Positions 1-8,424 of a stretch of 8,487 nt of DNA are shown in pieces (the stretch's first letter is position 1; every line of letters begins with the position of its first letter). The position numbers and the translations under genes are program-made. The DNA is from Bryobacteraceae bacterium (lineage in GTDB: Bacteria; Acidobacteriota; Terriglobia; Bryobacterales; Bryobacteraceae), in contig JASHQT010000016.1 of NCBI GenBank assembly GCA_030039005.1, positions 1 through 8,487 on the forward strand. Reading direction: 5' to 3'. The notes beneath the pieces were generated by a model. The model ran no database searches. It was not told where the DNA came from and was given only the letters and a program-made list of their open reading frames with translations.

Positions 1-83
1 AACTCGCGGCCGCCATCACTACCCTCGCCCGCGCCGAAGGCCTGGAAGCACACGCGCGTTCCGTGGAGGTCCGTCTTGGCTAG
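1..83 (+). CDS. hisD: Histidinol dehydrogenase, C-terminal end only (partial)
   Basis: Only the last 26 codons are present, in the frame that starts at base 3 and ends at TAG 81-83. The tail reads LARAEGLEAHARSVEVRLG, which fits the conserved HisD ending in which an Ala-Glu-Gly-Leu segment is followed by an Ala-His-Ala and a terminal Arg-Leu. HisD oxidises L-histidinol to L-histidine with two NAD+, the last step of the pathway, and is cytosolic and zinc dependent. No catalytic residues fall in this fragment, so the call rests on the tail motif and on the operon context. The stop codon lies inside hisC, with an 8-base overlap. Confidence 0.85.
   Translation, partial: LAAAITTLARAEGLEAHARSVEVRLG
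65..69 (+). promoter_or_regulatory. Shine-Dalgarno GGAGG deciding the TTG start of hisC
   Basis: A perfect GGAGG lies inside the end of hisD, six bases before TTG 76-78. It is the main reason to accept the unusual TTG as the hisC start rather than a later ATG. Confidence 0.7.
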
Positions 84-1155
84 CAAGAAGATCGATCTGC
101 CTCCCGGCGTCTTGCAGCCGCGCGAAGCGGTCCTCAAAATGGCGCCTTACTCTCCACCCACCGCCGGCCGCGCCGGCAAGCTACGCCTCGATTTCAACGA
201 AAACACCATCGGCGCTTCGGCCAAAGTGATCGAATACCTGCGCCAGCATCTGACCGAATCCGGGCTCGCCGTTTATCCCGAATATGGCGAAATCAAACAG
301 GAACTCGCCGAATTCTTCGGCGTCGAGCCCGACGACTTCATCCTCACCAACGGCACCGACGAAGCCATTCAGGTACTCATCAATACCTACGTTGACGATG
401 ACGCGGAGGTGCTTCTGCTGCGCCCTTCCTACGCGATGTATCGCTTCTATGCCGAAGTGGCGGGCGCCTCGGTTCGCGAAATCCCTTACCGCACGCAGAA
501 GCTCGCCTTCCCGCTGGAAGAACTGCTCGAAGCCATCGGGCCCTCGACGCGCGCGATCCTCATCGCCAATCCCAACAATCCCACCGGAACCGGAACTTCG
601 CGCGCCGGTCTGGAACGCATCCTCGAAAAAGCCGCCAATGCCGCCGTCCTGATCGACGAAGCCTATTACGAATTTTCCGGCATCACCGCGCTTCCGCTGC
701 TCAACGACTATCCCAATCTCTTCGTCAGCCGCACGTTTTCGAAAGTCTATGGCATGGCTGCGATGCGCTTGGGTTGTCTGTTTTCGCAATCTGGCAACGT
801 CGATTTTCTGCACAAAGCGCAGTCACCCTACAGCGTGAATTCGGTCGCCACGCTCGCCGCGCACGCCGCCATCCAAGACAAAGCGTACATCGAAAAATAC
901 GTCGCCGAAGTCCTGGCCGCGCGCGAGCTGCTGTACGTCGGCCTCGAAAAGCTTGGCATCCCGTATTACGAGAGCAAGGCGAACTTCGTGCTGTTCGAAG
1001 CTGGTGCGCGCGCTGTTTCGCTGCGCGACGAGCTTCGGCGCCGCGGCGTGCTGGTGCGCGACCGCAGTTATGAGATCCCCGGCTGCGTGCGCGTCACCGT
1101 CGGTACGCGCGAGCAGATTCGCCGATTTCTCGCCGAACTGGAGCAACTCTGGTGA
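76..1155 (+). CDS. hisC: Histidinol-phosphate aminotransferase
   Basis: A fold-type I PLP aminotransferase of 359 residues, normal for HisC. It interconverts imidazole-acetol phosphate plus glutamate and histidinol phosphate plus 2-oxoglutarate in the cytosol. Visible motifs, in order, are LDFNEN (38-43) near the N-terminus, NGTDEAI (92-98), NPNNPTG (165-171), DEAYYEF (194-200) with the Asp that contacts the PLP ring nitrogen, and SRTFSKVYGMAAMRLG (218-233), in which Lys223 is the Schiff-base lysine and Arg231 a phosphate ligand. The start is TTG at 76, supported by GGAGG at 65-69 and by the overlap with the hisD stop. The stop TGA overlaps the GTG of the next gene. HisC resembles other class I/II aminotransferases such as aromatic ones, but its position between hisD and hisB settles the role. 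Confidence 0.96.
   Translation: MASKKIDLPPGVLQPREAVLKMAPYSPPTAGRAGKLRLDFNENTIGASAKVIEYLRQHLTESGLAVYPEYGEIKQELAEFFGVEPDDFILTNGTDEAIQVLINTYVDDDAEVLLLRPSYAMYRFYAEVAGASVREIPYRTQKLAFPLEELLEAIGPSTRAILIANPNNPTGTGTSRAGLERILEKAANAAVLIDEAYYEFSGITALPLLNDYPNLFVSRTFSKVYGMAAMRLGCLFSQSGNVDFLHKAQSPYSVNSVATLAAHAAIQDKAYIEKYVAEVLAARELLYVGLEKLGIPYYESKANFVLFEAGARAVSLRDELRRRGVLVRDRSYEIPGCVRVTVGTREQIRRFLAELEQLW
1140..1143 (+). promoter_or_regulatory. Shine-Dalgarno GGAG for the HAD gene's GTG start
   Basis: GGAG inside the last codons of hisC lies eight bases before GTG 1152-1154. It favours that start over ATG 1185, which would trim 11 residues and has no equally good site in front of it. Confidence 0.5.
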
Positions 1156-1826
1156 GCGCCGCGGCTATTAAAGAAAAGACCCAAATGCTCGTCTTCGACA
1201 TGGATGGCGTGCTGGTTGATGTCACCGAATCCTACCGCGAAACCATCGTGAAAACCGTGGAACATTTCACCGGCAAAACGATTTCGCGTGAGTCCATCCA
1301 GGATTACAAAAACCAGGGCGGCTGGAATAACGATTGGCTGCTCTCTCAAAAGATCTGTCGCGACTTCGGCGTCGATCTGCCTTACGCGAAAGTAGTTGAG
1401 TACTTCAATTACCTCTTCTTGGATCAAGGCATGATCCATCGCGAGCGCTGGCTGCCGCGCCCCGGACTCTTAGAGCAGCTAAGTGACCGCTTCGATTTCG
1501 CCATTTTCACCGGCCGCACCACCGAGGAGGCCGAAATTACCTTGAACCGCGAAGGCGTCCGCAACCGCTTCTATCTGGTCTCTGCCAACGATGTCGAATG
1601 CGAGAAGCCCGCGCCCGACGGCCTGCTCAAAATCGCCGCCCTGCATCCCGGCAAGAAGCTGCTCTACATCGGCGACACCGTCGACGACGCGCGCTGCGCC
1701 AAAGCCGCCTACGTTCCGTTCATCGGCATCGCCTCGCGCCACAGCCCGCGCCGCGAAGAACTGGTCGACCTGCTGCGCCTGGAAGGCGCCATCCAGGTGA
1801 TCGAGGATATTAATGAGATCGGCTAA
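1152..1826 (+). CDS. HAD-superfamily (subfamily IA) phosphatase in the his operon; candidate histidinol-phosphatase
   Basis: A 224-residue HAD hydrolase with all four motifs. Motif I is FDMDGV (15-20) with nucleophile Asp16 and acid/base Asp18. Motif II is the Thr of FTGR (119-122). Motif III is Lys152 in EKPAPDG. Motif IV is GDTVDD (174-179). An alpha-helical cap fills about residues 25-100. The segment [15 protein letters not shown] with TVEHFT resembles, from memory, the small HAD-IA clade TIGR01548, so the phosphatase chemistry is well supported but the substrate is not visible. Its place between hisC and hisB, overlapping both by 4 and 14 bases, suggests it removes phosphate from L-histidinol phosphate. 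No HisB-N-type or PHP-type histidinol phosphatase is seen here. It is not related in layout to the HisB-N (HAD-IIIA) domain of E. coli. It could instead be a general phosphatase or repair enzyme that rides in the operon. Confidence 0.85.
   Translation: MSAAAIKEKTQMLVFDMDGVLVDVTESYRETIVKTVEHFTGKTISRESIQDYKNQGGWNNDWLLSQKICRDFGVDLPYAKVVEYFNYLFLDQGMIHRERWLPRPGLLEQLSDRFDFAIFTGRTTEEAEITLNREGVRNRFYLVSANDVECEKPAPDGLLKIAALHPGKKLLYIGDTVDDARCAKAAYVPFIGIASRHSPRREELVDLLRLEGAIQVIEDINEIG
1803..1807 (+). promoter_or_regulatory. Shine-Dalgarno GAGGA for hisB
   Basis: GAGGA within the end of the HAD gene lies five bases before ATG 1813-1815. It supports the hisB start inside the preceding gene and a translationally coupled junction. 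Confidence 0.6.
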
Positions 1827-2400
1827 GGTCGAACGGATTACCAAGGAGACCCAGATCCGCGGCTGGCTCAAGATCGAAGGCCGCGGCCGCTACGAAATCT
1901 CCACCGGCATTCGATTTCTCGATCACATGCTGGAGCTGTTTGCCAAGCACGGCGGTTTCGACCTGAAGTTGAAAGCCACCGGCGACCTCGACGTCGATCA
2001 GCACCACACCGTCGAAGACACCGGCATCGTGTTGGGCCAGCTTTTTTCCAAAGCGCTTGGCGATCGCAAAGGCATCAATCGCGCGGGCTACTTCGTTATG
2101 ACCATGGACGAAACGCTCGCCGTCGTCGCGCTCGATCTCGGCGGCCGGCCGGCGCTCGTTTATCAGGACAAAGTGAAAGTGCGCCTCGTCGGCGATTTGC
2201 AATCAGAACTCGTCGAGGATTTCTTCGGCGGCTTTGTCAACCACGCGGGCGCGAACCTGCACGCCGAGGTCCGCTACGGCCGCTCGAATCACCACAAGAT
2301 CGAAGCCATCTTCAAATGCTTCGCCCGCGCGCTGCGCTACGCCTGCTCCAAGGATGCGCGCCTGAAGGAACAGTTGCCTTCCACGAAAGGCCTGCTATGA
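1813..2400 (+). CDS. hisB: Imidazoleglycerol-phosphate dehydratase, monofunctional
   Basis: This 195-residue protein has the full length of a single-function HisB, with no phosphatase domain attached. It dehydrates imidazoleglycerol phosphate to imidazole-acetol phosphate, using a di-manganese site in a 24-subunit assembly. Visible signatures are [16 protein letters not shown] (32-47), the metal-binding DQHHTVED (62-69), MDE (98-100), and the second metal motif SNHHKIEA (158-165) followed by FKCFARAL. The protein ends in the typical STKGLL. The duplicated His-His-x-x-Glu pattern reflects the internal repeat of this fold. The ATG at 1813 lies 14 bases inside the HAD gene and has GAGGA in front. 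The stop TGA shares ATGA with hisH. Confidence 0.97.
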   Translation: MRSAKVERITKETQIRGWLKIEGRGRYEISTGIRFLDHMLELFAKHGGFDLKLKATGDLDVDQHHTVEDTGIVLGQLFSKALGDRKGINRAGYFVMTMDETLAVVALDLGGRPALVYQDKVKVRLVGDLQSELVEDFFGGFVNHAGANLHAEVRYGRSNHHKIEAIFKCFARALRYACSKDARLKEQLPSTKGLL

Positions 2401-2990
2401 TTTCGATCCTCGATTACGGTGCCGGCAATCTGCGGTCAGTGCAGAATACACTAGCCGAGATCGGCGCGCAATACGAACTGATTCATAACTCGGGCGAACT
2501 CTCACGCGCTTCGAAGATCATTCTTCCCGGCGTCGGCCACTTCGGACAAATGATGCGCGCGCTCGATCAAATGCAGGTCCGCGAGGCGCTGCTCGAACGT
2601 ATCCGCGCCGGCGTTCCTTTCCTCGGCATTTGCCTCGGCCTACAGGGCTTGTTCGAATCGAGCGAAGAAGCGCCCGACGAGCGCGGTCTTGGTATTTTCC
2701 AGGGCGAGATCCGCCGTTTTCCCGCTACCGCGCGCGTTCCGCATATGGGCTGGAACGAAATCGAGCTGCGTAACGGATCAAAGCTCCTCGCCCAGCTCCC
2801 CCCGCACCCCTATCTCTATTTCGCGCACAGCTATTACGCGCCGGTAGTTGAGGCGACCGCCGCCATCTGCAATTACACCGTCCCCTACACCGCGGTGCTC
2901 GAAACAAAAAACATCTTCGGCGTTCAATTCCATCCTGAGAAATCCGGCCCGCTCGGTTTGAAAATCGTCAAGAATTTCGTGGGGCTCTGA
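2397..2990 (+). CDS. hisH: Imidazole glycerol phosphate synthase, glutamine amidotransferase subunit
   Basis: A class I glutamine amidotransferase of 197 residues. It hydrolyses glutamine and channels ammonia to HisF in the IGP synthase heterodimer. The catalytic triad is visible: Cys79 in GICLGLQ (77-83), His179 and Glu181 in QFHPEKSG (177-184). The oxyanion-side segment PGVG (44-47) and PHMGWNEI (115-122) are also present. I place the start at ATG 2397, in the ATGA overlap with hisB, because the product then begins [11 protein letters not shown], the normal HisH N-terminus, with AAAGG six bases upstream. An in-frame ATG at 2316 would add 27 residues encoded within hisB and is not credible. 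The stop shares one base with hisF. Confidence 0.97.
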   Translation: MISILDYGAGNLRSVQNTLAEIGAQYELIHNSGELSRASKIILPGVGHFGQMMRALDQMQVREALLERIRAGVPFLGICLGLQGLFESSEEAPDERGLGIFQGEIRRFPATARVPHMGWNEIELRNGSKLLAQLPPHPYLYFAHSYYAPVVEATAAICNYTVPYTAVLETKNIFGVQFHPEKSGPLGLKIVKNFVGL

Positions 2991-3754
2991 TGTTGGCCAA
3001 ACGCATCATCCCGTGCCTCGATGTCACCGGCGGTCGTGTGGTGAAAGGCGTCCATTTCGTCGGATTGCGCGACGCGGGCGACCCTGTGGAACTCGCCGAA
3101 CGTTACAACGCGCAAGGCGCCGACGAACTGGTGTTCCTCGACATCACCGCATCAAGTGATGCCCGCGAGATCATGGCCGACGTCGTCGCGCGCACGGCGC
3201 GCAAGGTTTTCATCCCCCTCACGGTCGGCGGCGGCATTCGTTCGGTCGCCGATGCACGCAAGATCCTGCTCTCCGGCGCCGACAAAGTTAGCGTGAACAC
3301 GGCGGCCGTGCGCCGTCCCAAGCTGATCACTGAGTTAAGCGAAGAGTTCGGCGCCCAAGCCGTCGTTCTCGCGATCGACGCCCGGAAAAATATGAATGGC
3401 GGCTGGAATGTCTTTACGCGTGGCGGCCGTGACGACGAAGGGATCGATGCGGTGGAGTGGGCGCTCGAAGGCGAGATCCTCGGCGCGGGCGAAATCCTGC
3501 TCACTTCCATGGACACCGATGGCGTGCAGACCGGCTTCGATTGCGCGCTCACCCACGCCGTCTCGCAAACTACGCACATTCCGGTGATCGCCTCCGGCGG
3601 CGCCGGAAGGCCCGAGGACTTCGAGCGAGTCTTCAATGAAGGCCGCGCGGACGCCGCGCTCGCCGCCTCCATCTTCCATTACGGCACGTACACGGTGAAG
3701 GACCTCAAGGATTACCTGCAACAACACAAAATTCCGGTGAGACCGGCACTGTGA
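2990..3754 (+). CDS. hisF: Imidazole glycerol phosphate synthase, cyclase subunit
   Basis: A (beta/alpha)8-barrel of 254 residues, standard length. With HisH-derived ammonia it converts PRFAR to imidazole glycerol phosphate and AICAR, the latter feeding purine synthesis. The N-terminus [12 protein letters not shown] carries the catalytic Asp11, and [10 protein letters not shown] carries the second catalytic Asp130. The half-barrel phosphate-binding repeats are TVGGGIRS (78-85) and [11 protein letters not shown] (200-210). TSMDTDG (172-178) and [11 protein letters not shown] (220-230) are further family signatures. The start ATG overlaps the hisH stop as TGATG, giving tight coupling that suits the obligate HisH-HisF complex. 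The C-terminus KIPVRPAL is also typical. Confidence 0.98.
   Translation: MLAKRIIPCLDVTGGRVVKGVHFVGLRDAGDPVELAERYNAQGADELVFLDITASSDAREIMADVVARTARKVFIPLTVGGGIRSVADARKILLSGADKVSVNTAAVRRPKLITELSEEFGAQAVVLAIDARKNMNGGWNVFTRGGRDDEGIDAVEWALEGEILGAGEILLTSMDTDGVQTGFDCALTHAVSQTTHIPVIASGGAGRPEDFERVFNEGRADAALAASIFHYGTYTVKDLKDYLQQHKIPVRPAL
3734..3746 (+). repeat. Small inverted repeat before the hisA start
   Basis: CCGGT-GAG-ACCGG forms a perfect 5-bp stem with a 3-base loop, ending four bases before the hisA GTG at 3751. The best ribosome-binding match, GGTGAG, lies in its left arm and loop. It is also coding sequence of hisF, and a stem this short can arise by chance. Confidence 0.35.
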
Positions 3755-4434
3755 TCATTCCCTGCATCGACCTCATGGCTGGCAAAGTGGTCCAGTTGGT
3801 CCAGGGCCGCGAAAAAGCCCTCGAAGGGAGCTCGCCCCTTGAAATGCTAGAGCGATTTCGATCCTTTCCCCAGATTCAGGTGATTGATCTCGACGCCGCG
3901 ATGAGTAAAGGCTCCAACGATGCCCTGGTGGAACTGGTGGCTTCGCGAGCCATGGCGCGCGTCGGCGGCGGTGTTCGAACGCCGGAGCGTGCCCGTGCGC
4001 TGGTCGAGCAGGGCGCCTATCGCGTGATCGTCGGCACCGCGGCCTTCGATCGTGAAAAGCTGACCGAGATCGCCGATGCCGTGGGTCCGGACCGCCTCAT
4101 CGTCGCGCTCGATTCCAAAGGCGGCAAAGTAGTCACGCACGGCTGGCAGGAAGCCACGAAACATACTGCCGAAGAAATGATTCCGCATCTGGAGCCCTAC
4201 TGTTCCGGCTTCCTTTGCACTTACGTCGACAAGGAGGGCATGCTGCAGGGCACCGATCTTGCGTGGTTCCGGCGCCTGCGCGCGGCGACGAAGCACGAAC
4301 TGACCGCCGCCGGCGGGATTACAACGATCGAAGAAATCCGGGAACTCGCCAAGCTCGGCATCCACGCCGCGCTCGGCATGGCCATCTACACCGGCCGTCT
4401 CAACCTCGACGAACTAGCTCGACTGAACTCGTAA
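3751..4434 (+). CDS. hisA: ProFAR isomerase (phosphoribosylformimino-5-aminoimidazole carboxamide ribotide isomerase)
   Basis: A (beta/alpha)8-barrel sister of HisF that opens the ribose ring of ProFAR by Amadori rearrangement, giving PRFAR for HisF. At 227 residues it is slightly shorter than the usual 240 or so. Catalytic Asp7 (MIIPCIDL) and Asp121 ([10 protein letters not shown]) are present, with phosphate-binding VGGGVRT (71-77) and AAGGITT (186-192). The usual Lys/Arg-Asp-Gly-Thr motif after strand 6 reads VDKEGMLQG here, so the Asp is replaced by Glu162, while Thr157 is kept. The GTG start is in a GTGA overlap with hisF. The only ribosome-site match, GGTGAG, is weak and rather distant, suggesting reliance on coupling. 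The 3' end overlaps the convergent HAD gene by 21 bases. No clear rho-independent terminator is visible. Confidence 0.95.
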   Translation: MIIPCIDLMAGKVVQLVQGREKALEGSSPLEMLERFRSFPQIQVIDLDAAMSKGSNDALVELVASRAMARVGGGVRTPERARALVEQGAYRVIVGTAAFDREKLTEIADAVGPDRLIVALDSKGGKVVTHGWQEATKHTAEEMIPHLEPYCSGFLCTYVDKEGMLQGTDLAWFRRLRAATKHELTAAGGITTIEEIRELAKLGIHAALGMAIYTGRLNLDELARLNS

Positions 4435-5049
4435 ATCTTCCGGCCGTTCGATCCAATAATCCGGCTCCCAGCGCGCCATCTCTTCGCGGCCCCCGTAGCC
4501 CCACAACACCGCGCAAGTCTTCACGCCCGCGCGCTGGCCGGCTTCCATGTCGGTGGCCGAATCGCCGATGAACAAACAATCCTGCGGCTTCGCGCCGAAT
4601 ACCTCCAGCGAAGCCAGGATCACGTTGGGCTCGGGCTTCGCGGGGAAACCGTCCGTGCCTTGCACATGATCGAAATACGGAAGCAGTCCGAACATTTCGA
4701 GCACCGCGCGTGTAGTCGGTGTGCCCTTGGTAGTGGCCGTCGATTTCTTCCCAGGCAGTGCAGCCAGCGCTTCCGCGATTCCCGGGTATAGCCTCGTGCC
4801 CGCATGCGACCTCGCCAGATACCGCGCGCGATAATCGGCGAGCATCCGGTCCATCTGTTCGCGCGTACAGCCAGGAATGAGAGCGGACCACAAATCGTCC
4901 AAATGCCGGCCGATGTAGCGGCGCAGGAATTCATCGGAGACGCTGCACTGGCCGTCGATGACCGTTCGAATGGCGCCGCAGATATCGGCGGCCGAGTCAA
5001 CGAGAGTCCCGTCCACGTCGAAGAGGTAGACGGGAAATGTTGGGATCAA
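4414..5049 (-). CDS. HAD-family phosphatase, phosphoglycolate-phosphatase-like
   Basis: A 211-residue HAD subfamily IA hydrolase. Motif I is FDVDGTLVD (10-18), with Asp11 and Asp13 for phosphoryl transfer. Motif II is in the STATTKGT stretch (103-110), motif III is Lys138 in AKPEPN, and motif IV is IGDSATD (161-167). The cap helices occupy about residues 20-85. It resembles Gph/PpaX-type enzymes, which hydrolyse 2-phosphoglycolate or pyrophosphate, but the substrate cannot be read from the sequence. The start is TTG at 5049-5047. It is the only usual start codon between the in-frame ftsH stop (TAA 5058-5056) and motif I. No good ribosome-binding site precedes it, so translation probably follows from ftsH. 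Its stop TAG (4416-4414) lies inside the convergent hisA. Confidence 0.88.
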   Translation of the reverse strand: MIPTFPVYLFDVDGTLVDSAADICGAIRTVIDGQCSVSDEFLRRYIGRHLDDLWSALIPGCTREQMDRMLADYRARYLARSHAGTRLYPGIAEALAALPGKKSTATTKGTPTTRAVLEMFGLLPYFDHVQGTDGFPAKPEPNVILASLEVFGAKPQDCLFIGDSATDMEAGQRAGVKTCAVLWGYGGREEMARWEPDYWIERPEDLRVQSS

Positions 5050-5055
5050 GCTAAA

Positions 5056-6978
<1,923 letters not shown>

Positions 6979-7065
6979 GCCTTCTCCCTACACGTGGGGC
7001 TACACGTACACCTGGGACTCTGCCCAACAGATTGGACGCTAAACCCGGTCCCGCGGATTCTGAAG
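6979..7065 (-). promoter_or_regulatory. tilS-ftsH intergenic leader with ftsH ribosome-binding site
   Basis: These 87 bases separate tilS from ftsH. The ribosome-binding site AGGGAG maps to 6989-6984. I see no convincing -35/-10 pair and no stem-plus-T-run terminator, so ftsH may be read through from tilS, have its own weakly conserved promoter, or both. A short direct repeat lies next to the ribosome-binding site. Confidence 0.45.
6988..7007. repeat. Two copies of CTACACGT, 12-base period, in the ftsH leader
   Basis: CTACACGT occurs at 6988-6995 and 7000-7007 (ACGTGTAG on the ftsH strand), with CACGTG as a palindrome at 6991-6996. The inner copy borders the ribosome-binding site. A regulatory role is possible, but the repeat is short. 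Confidence 0.4.
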
Positions 7066-8424
7066 TTACCAGTCCGATTCCACAACCTTGAGGACGGCGC
7101 GGGTTTCCGGCCCTGGCGCGAACTCGGCGGCCGCCCCGCCCTGTCTGGCCCAAATGATAGCTTCATTATACGTGATGATCGGCCACTGGCTGCGTTCCCA
7201 CAAGGGTATGCGGGCTTGCTGGAAGAAAAACCTGATCTTTTGAGGCTTGGCATGCGCCCTTCGCCTATACTGGTCACCCGGTCTCCAGTTACGCAGCACC
7301 AGGCTGGGTGCGCCGCCCCTGTTTAGGCGCTGCCAGTCCAGTTCATCCACCACTGTAACACAGGGAGAGGTTTCCGCTTTTTTCTCCAGCACCTGCAACG
7401 TAATACGGGTGGAGGAGCCGGGTAGTTCCACGGATCCGGGCACTGGCAGGACTAAGGCGAAGTCCCGGCGCGCATCCGGGGGATCTCCTTCGCGCGCGAT
7501 CCGGATTCGATCGAAAGACCGGCAGGCGTCGATTCCGGGTGCTTGGAACCGGTCATGGCCGTTCGCCGAGCGGGCCATTTCGAGGATCCGTTCGATGTGG
7601 GCGAAGCTCGCACCGGGGATTGCGTGGTGAAGCCGCCGGCGGGCCAGCGCGACGGGCACGGCCGTGAGTTCCGAGATGGACAGGACGAGCGGCTGGCTGG
7701 GATTGGGGATTGGCGAGAGTCGGCCAAGTTCGGACAGCCAGTAGCTTTCTTCGTCGCGGGCGAGGGTGGCGAGGTGGGTGAGGGCGGTGTCGAGCTGGGG
7801 ATTGAAGCCGGCGCGGAGCAGCGGCAGGATTTCATGGCGCAGACGATTGCGCGCATAGGCATGGTCCCGGTTGCTGGCGTCCTCGCGCCAGTCGAGGCCA
7901 CGCGCGCGCAGCCAAGCCTCGATTTCGCAGCGGTCGATTTCGAGAAGCGGCCGGATGAGTCCTTCGCGCGTGACCGGCAGAATCCCGGCGAGTCCCGTGA
8001 GCCCTGAGCCACGCAGGATGCGATACAGCACGGTTTCGGCCTGATCCGAGAGCGTGTGCCCGGTGGCAATGCGGTCGACGGCGCCGGATGAGATTAATTC
8101 GCGATAAAAGCTTTGCCGTACGTCGCGCGCCGCTTTTTCGAGATTGCCAGGAAGTGACGGAACGTCCGCTTGCCGCAAATGAAACGGAAGCCCGAAGTGT
8201 TCCGCCAATTCCCGGACGAACTCGGCGTCGGCGAGCGATGCTTCGCCACGAATCCCGTGCTCGATATGAATCACGCTTAGCTTCAGATCGCAGCGCGGAG
8301 CCAGTTCCCGCAGTGCGTGCAGCAGGAAGACCGAATCGGCCCCGCCCGAGACCGCGACCCCCACGCGCTGGCCGTGGGAGAGCATCCCGTTGCGTTCGAT
8401 AAATTGGGCGATGCGGCCGAGCAC
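7066..8424 (-). CDS. tilS: tRNA(Ile)-lysidine synthase
   Basis: This 452-residue enzyme attaches lysine, with ATP, to the wobble C34 of the CAU-anticodon tRNA-Ile, so that it reads AUA and is charged with isoleucine. It is essential in most bacteria. The N-terminal PP-loop domain has VAVSGGADS (23-31), HIEHGIRGEAS (53-63), TGHTLSDQAET (121-131), then RILRGSGLTGLAG and EDASNRDHAYARNRLRHE (181-198). The usual Asp-Asp-Gln-Ala-Glu-Thr segment has Ser126 at the first Asp, while Asp127 is kept. The C-terminal domain is visible from LRNWRPGDQYRR (377-388) to about IIWARQGG. The start is GTG 8424-8422: an in-frame TAA at 8439-8437 limits it upstream, and a later ATG (residue 14) would remove a typical N-terminal helix. 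The length is within the family range. Confidence 0.96.
   Translation of the reverse strand: MLGRIAQFIERNGMLSHGQRVGVAVSGGADSVFLLHALRELAPRCDLKLSVIHIEHGIRGEASLADAEFVRELAEHFGLPFHLRQADVPSLPGNLEKAARDVRQSFYRELISSGAVDRIATGHTLSDQAETVLYRILRGSGLTGLAGILPVTREGLIRPLLEIDRCEIEAWLRARGLDWREDASNRDHAYARNRLRHEILPLLRAGFNPQLDTALTHLATLARDEESYWLSELGRLSPIPNPSQPLVLSISELTAVPVALARRRLHHAIPGASFAHIERILEMARSANGHDRFQAPGIDACRSFDRIRIAREGDPPDARRDFALVLPVPGSVELPGSSTRITLQVLEKKAETSPCVTVVDELDWQRLNRGGAPSLVLRNWRPGDQYRRRAHAKPQKIRFFFQQARIPLWERSQWPIITYNEAIIWARQGGAAAEFAPGPETRAVLKVVESDW

Noticed and set aside
181..813. A 210-codon - strand open frame opposite hisC
   Set aside because: Antisense shadow of a well-supported gene; no recognisable domain or ribosome-binding site.
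2316..2396. N-terminal extension of HisH from ATG 2316
   Set aside because: It lies inside hisB and adds residues unlike any HisH. ATG 2397 gives the canonical N-terminus.
4435..4520. Possible rho-independent terminator between hisA and the HAD gene
   Set aside because: No GC stem followed by a T-run on either strand; the region is coding for the HAD protein.
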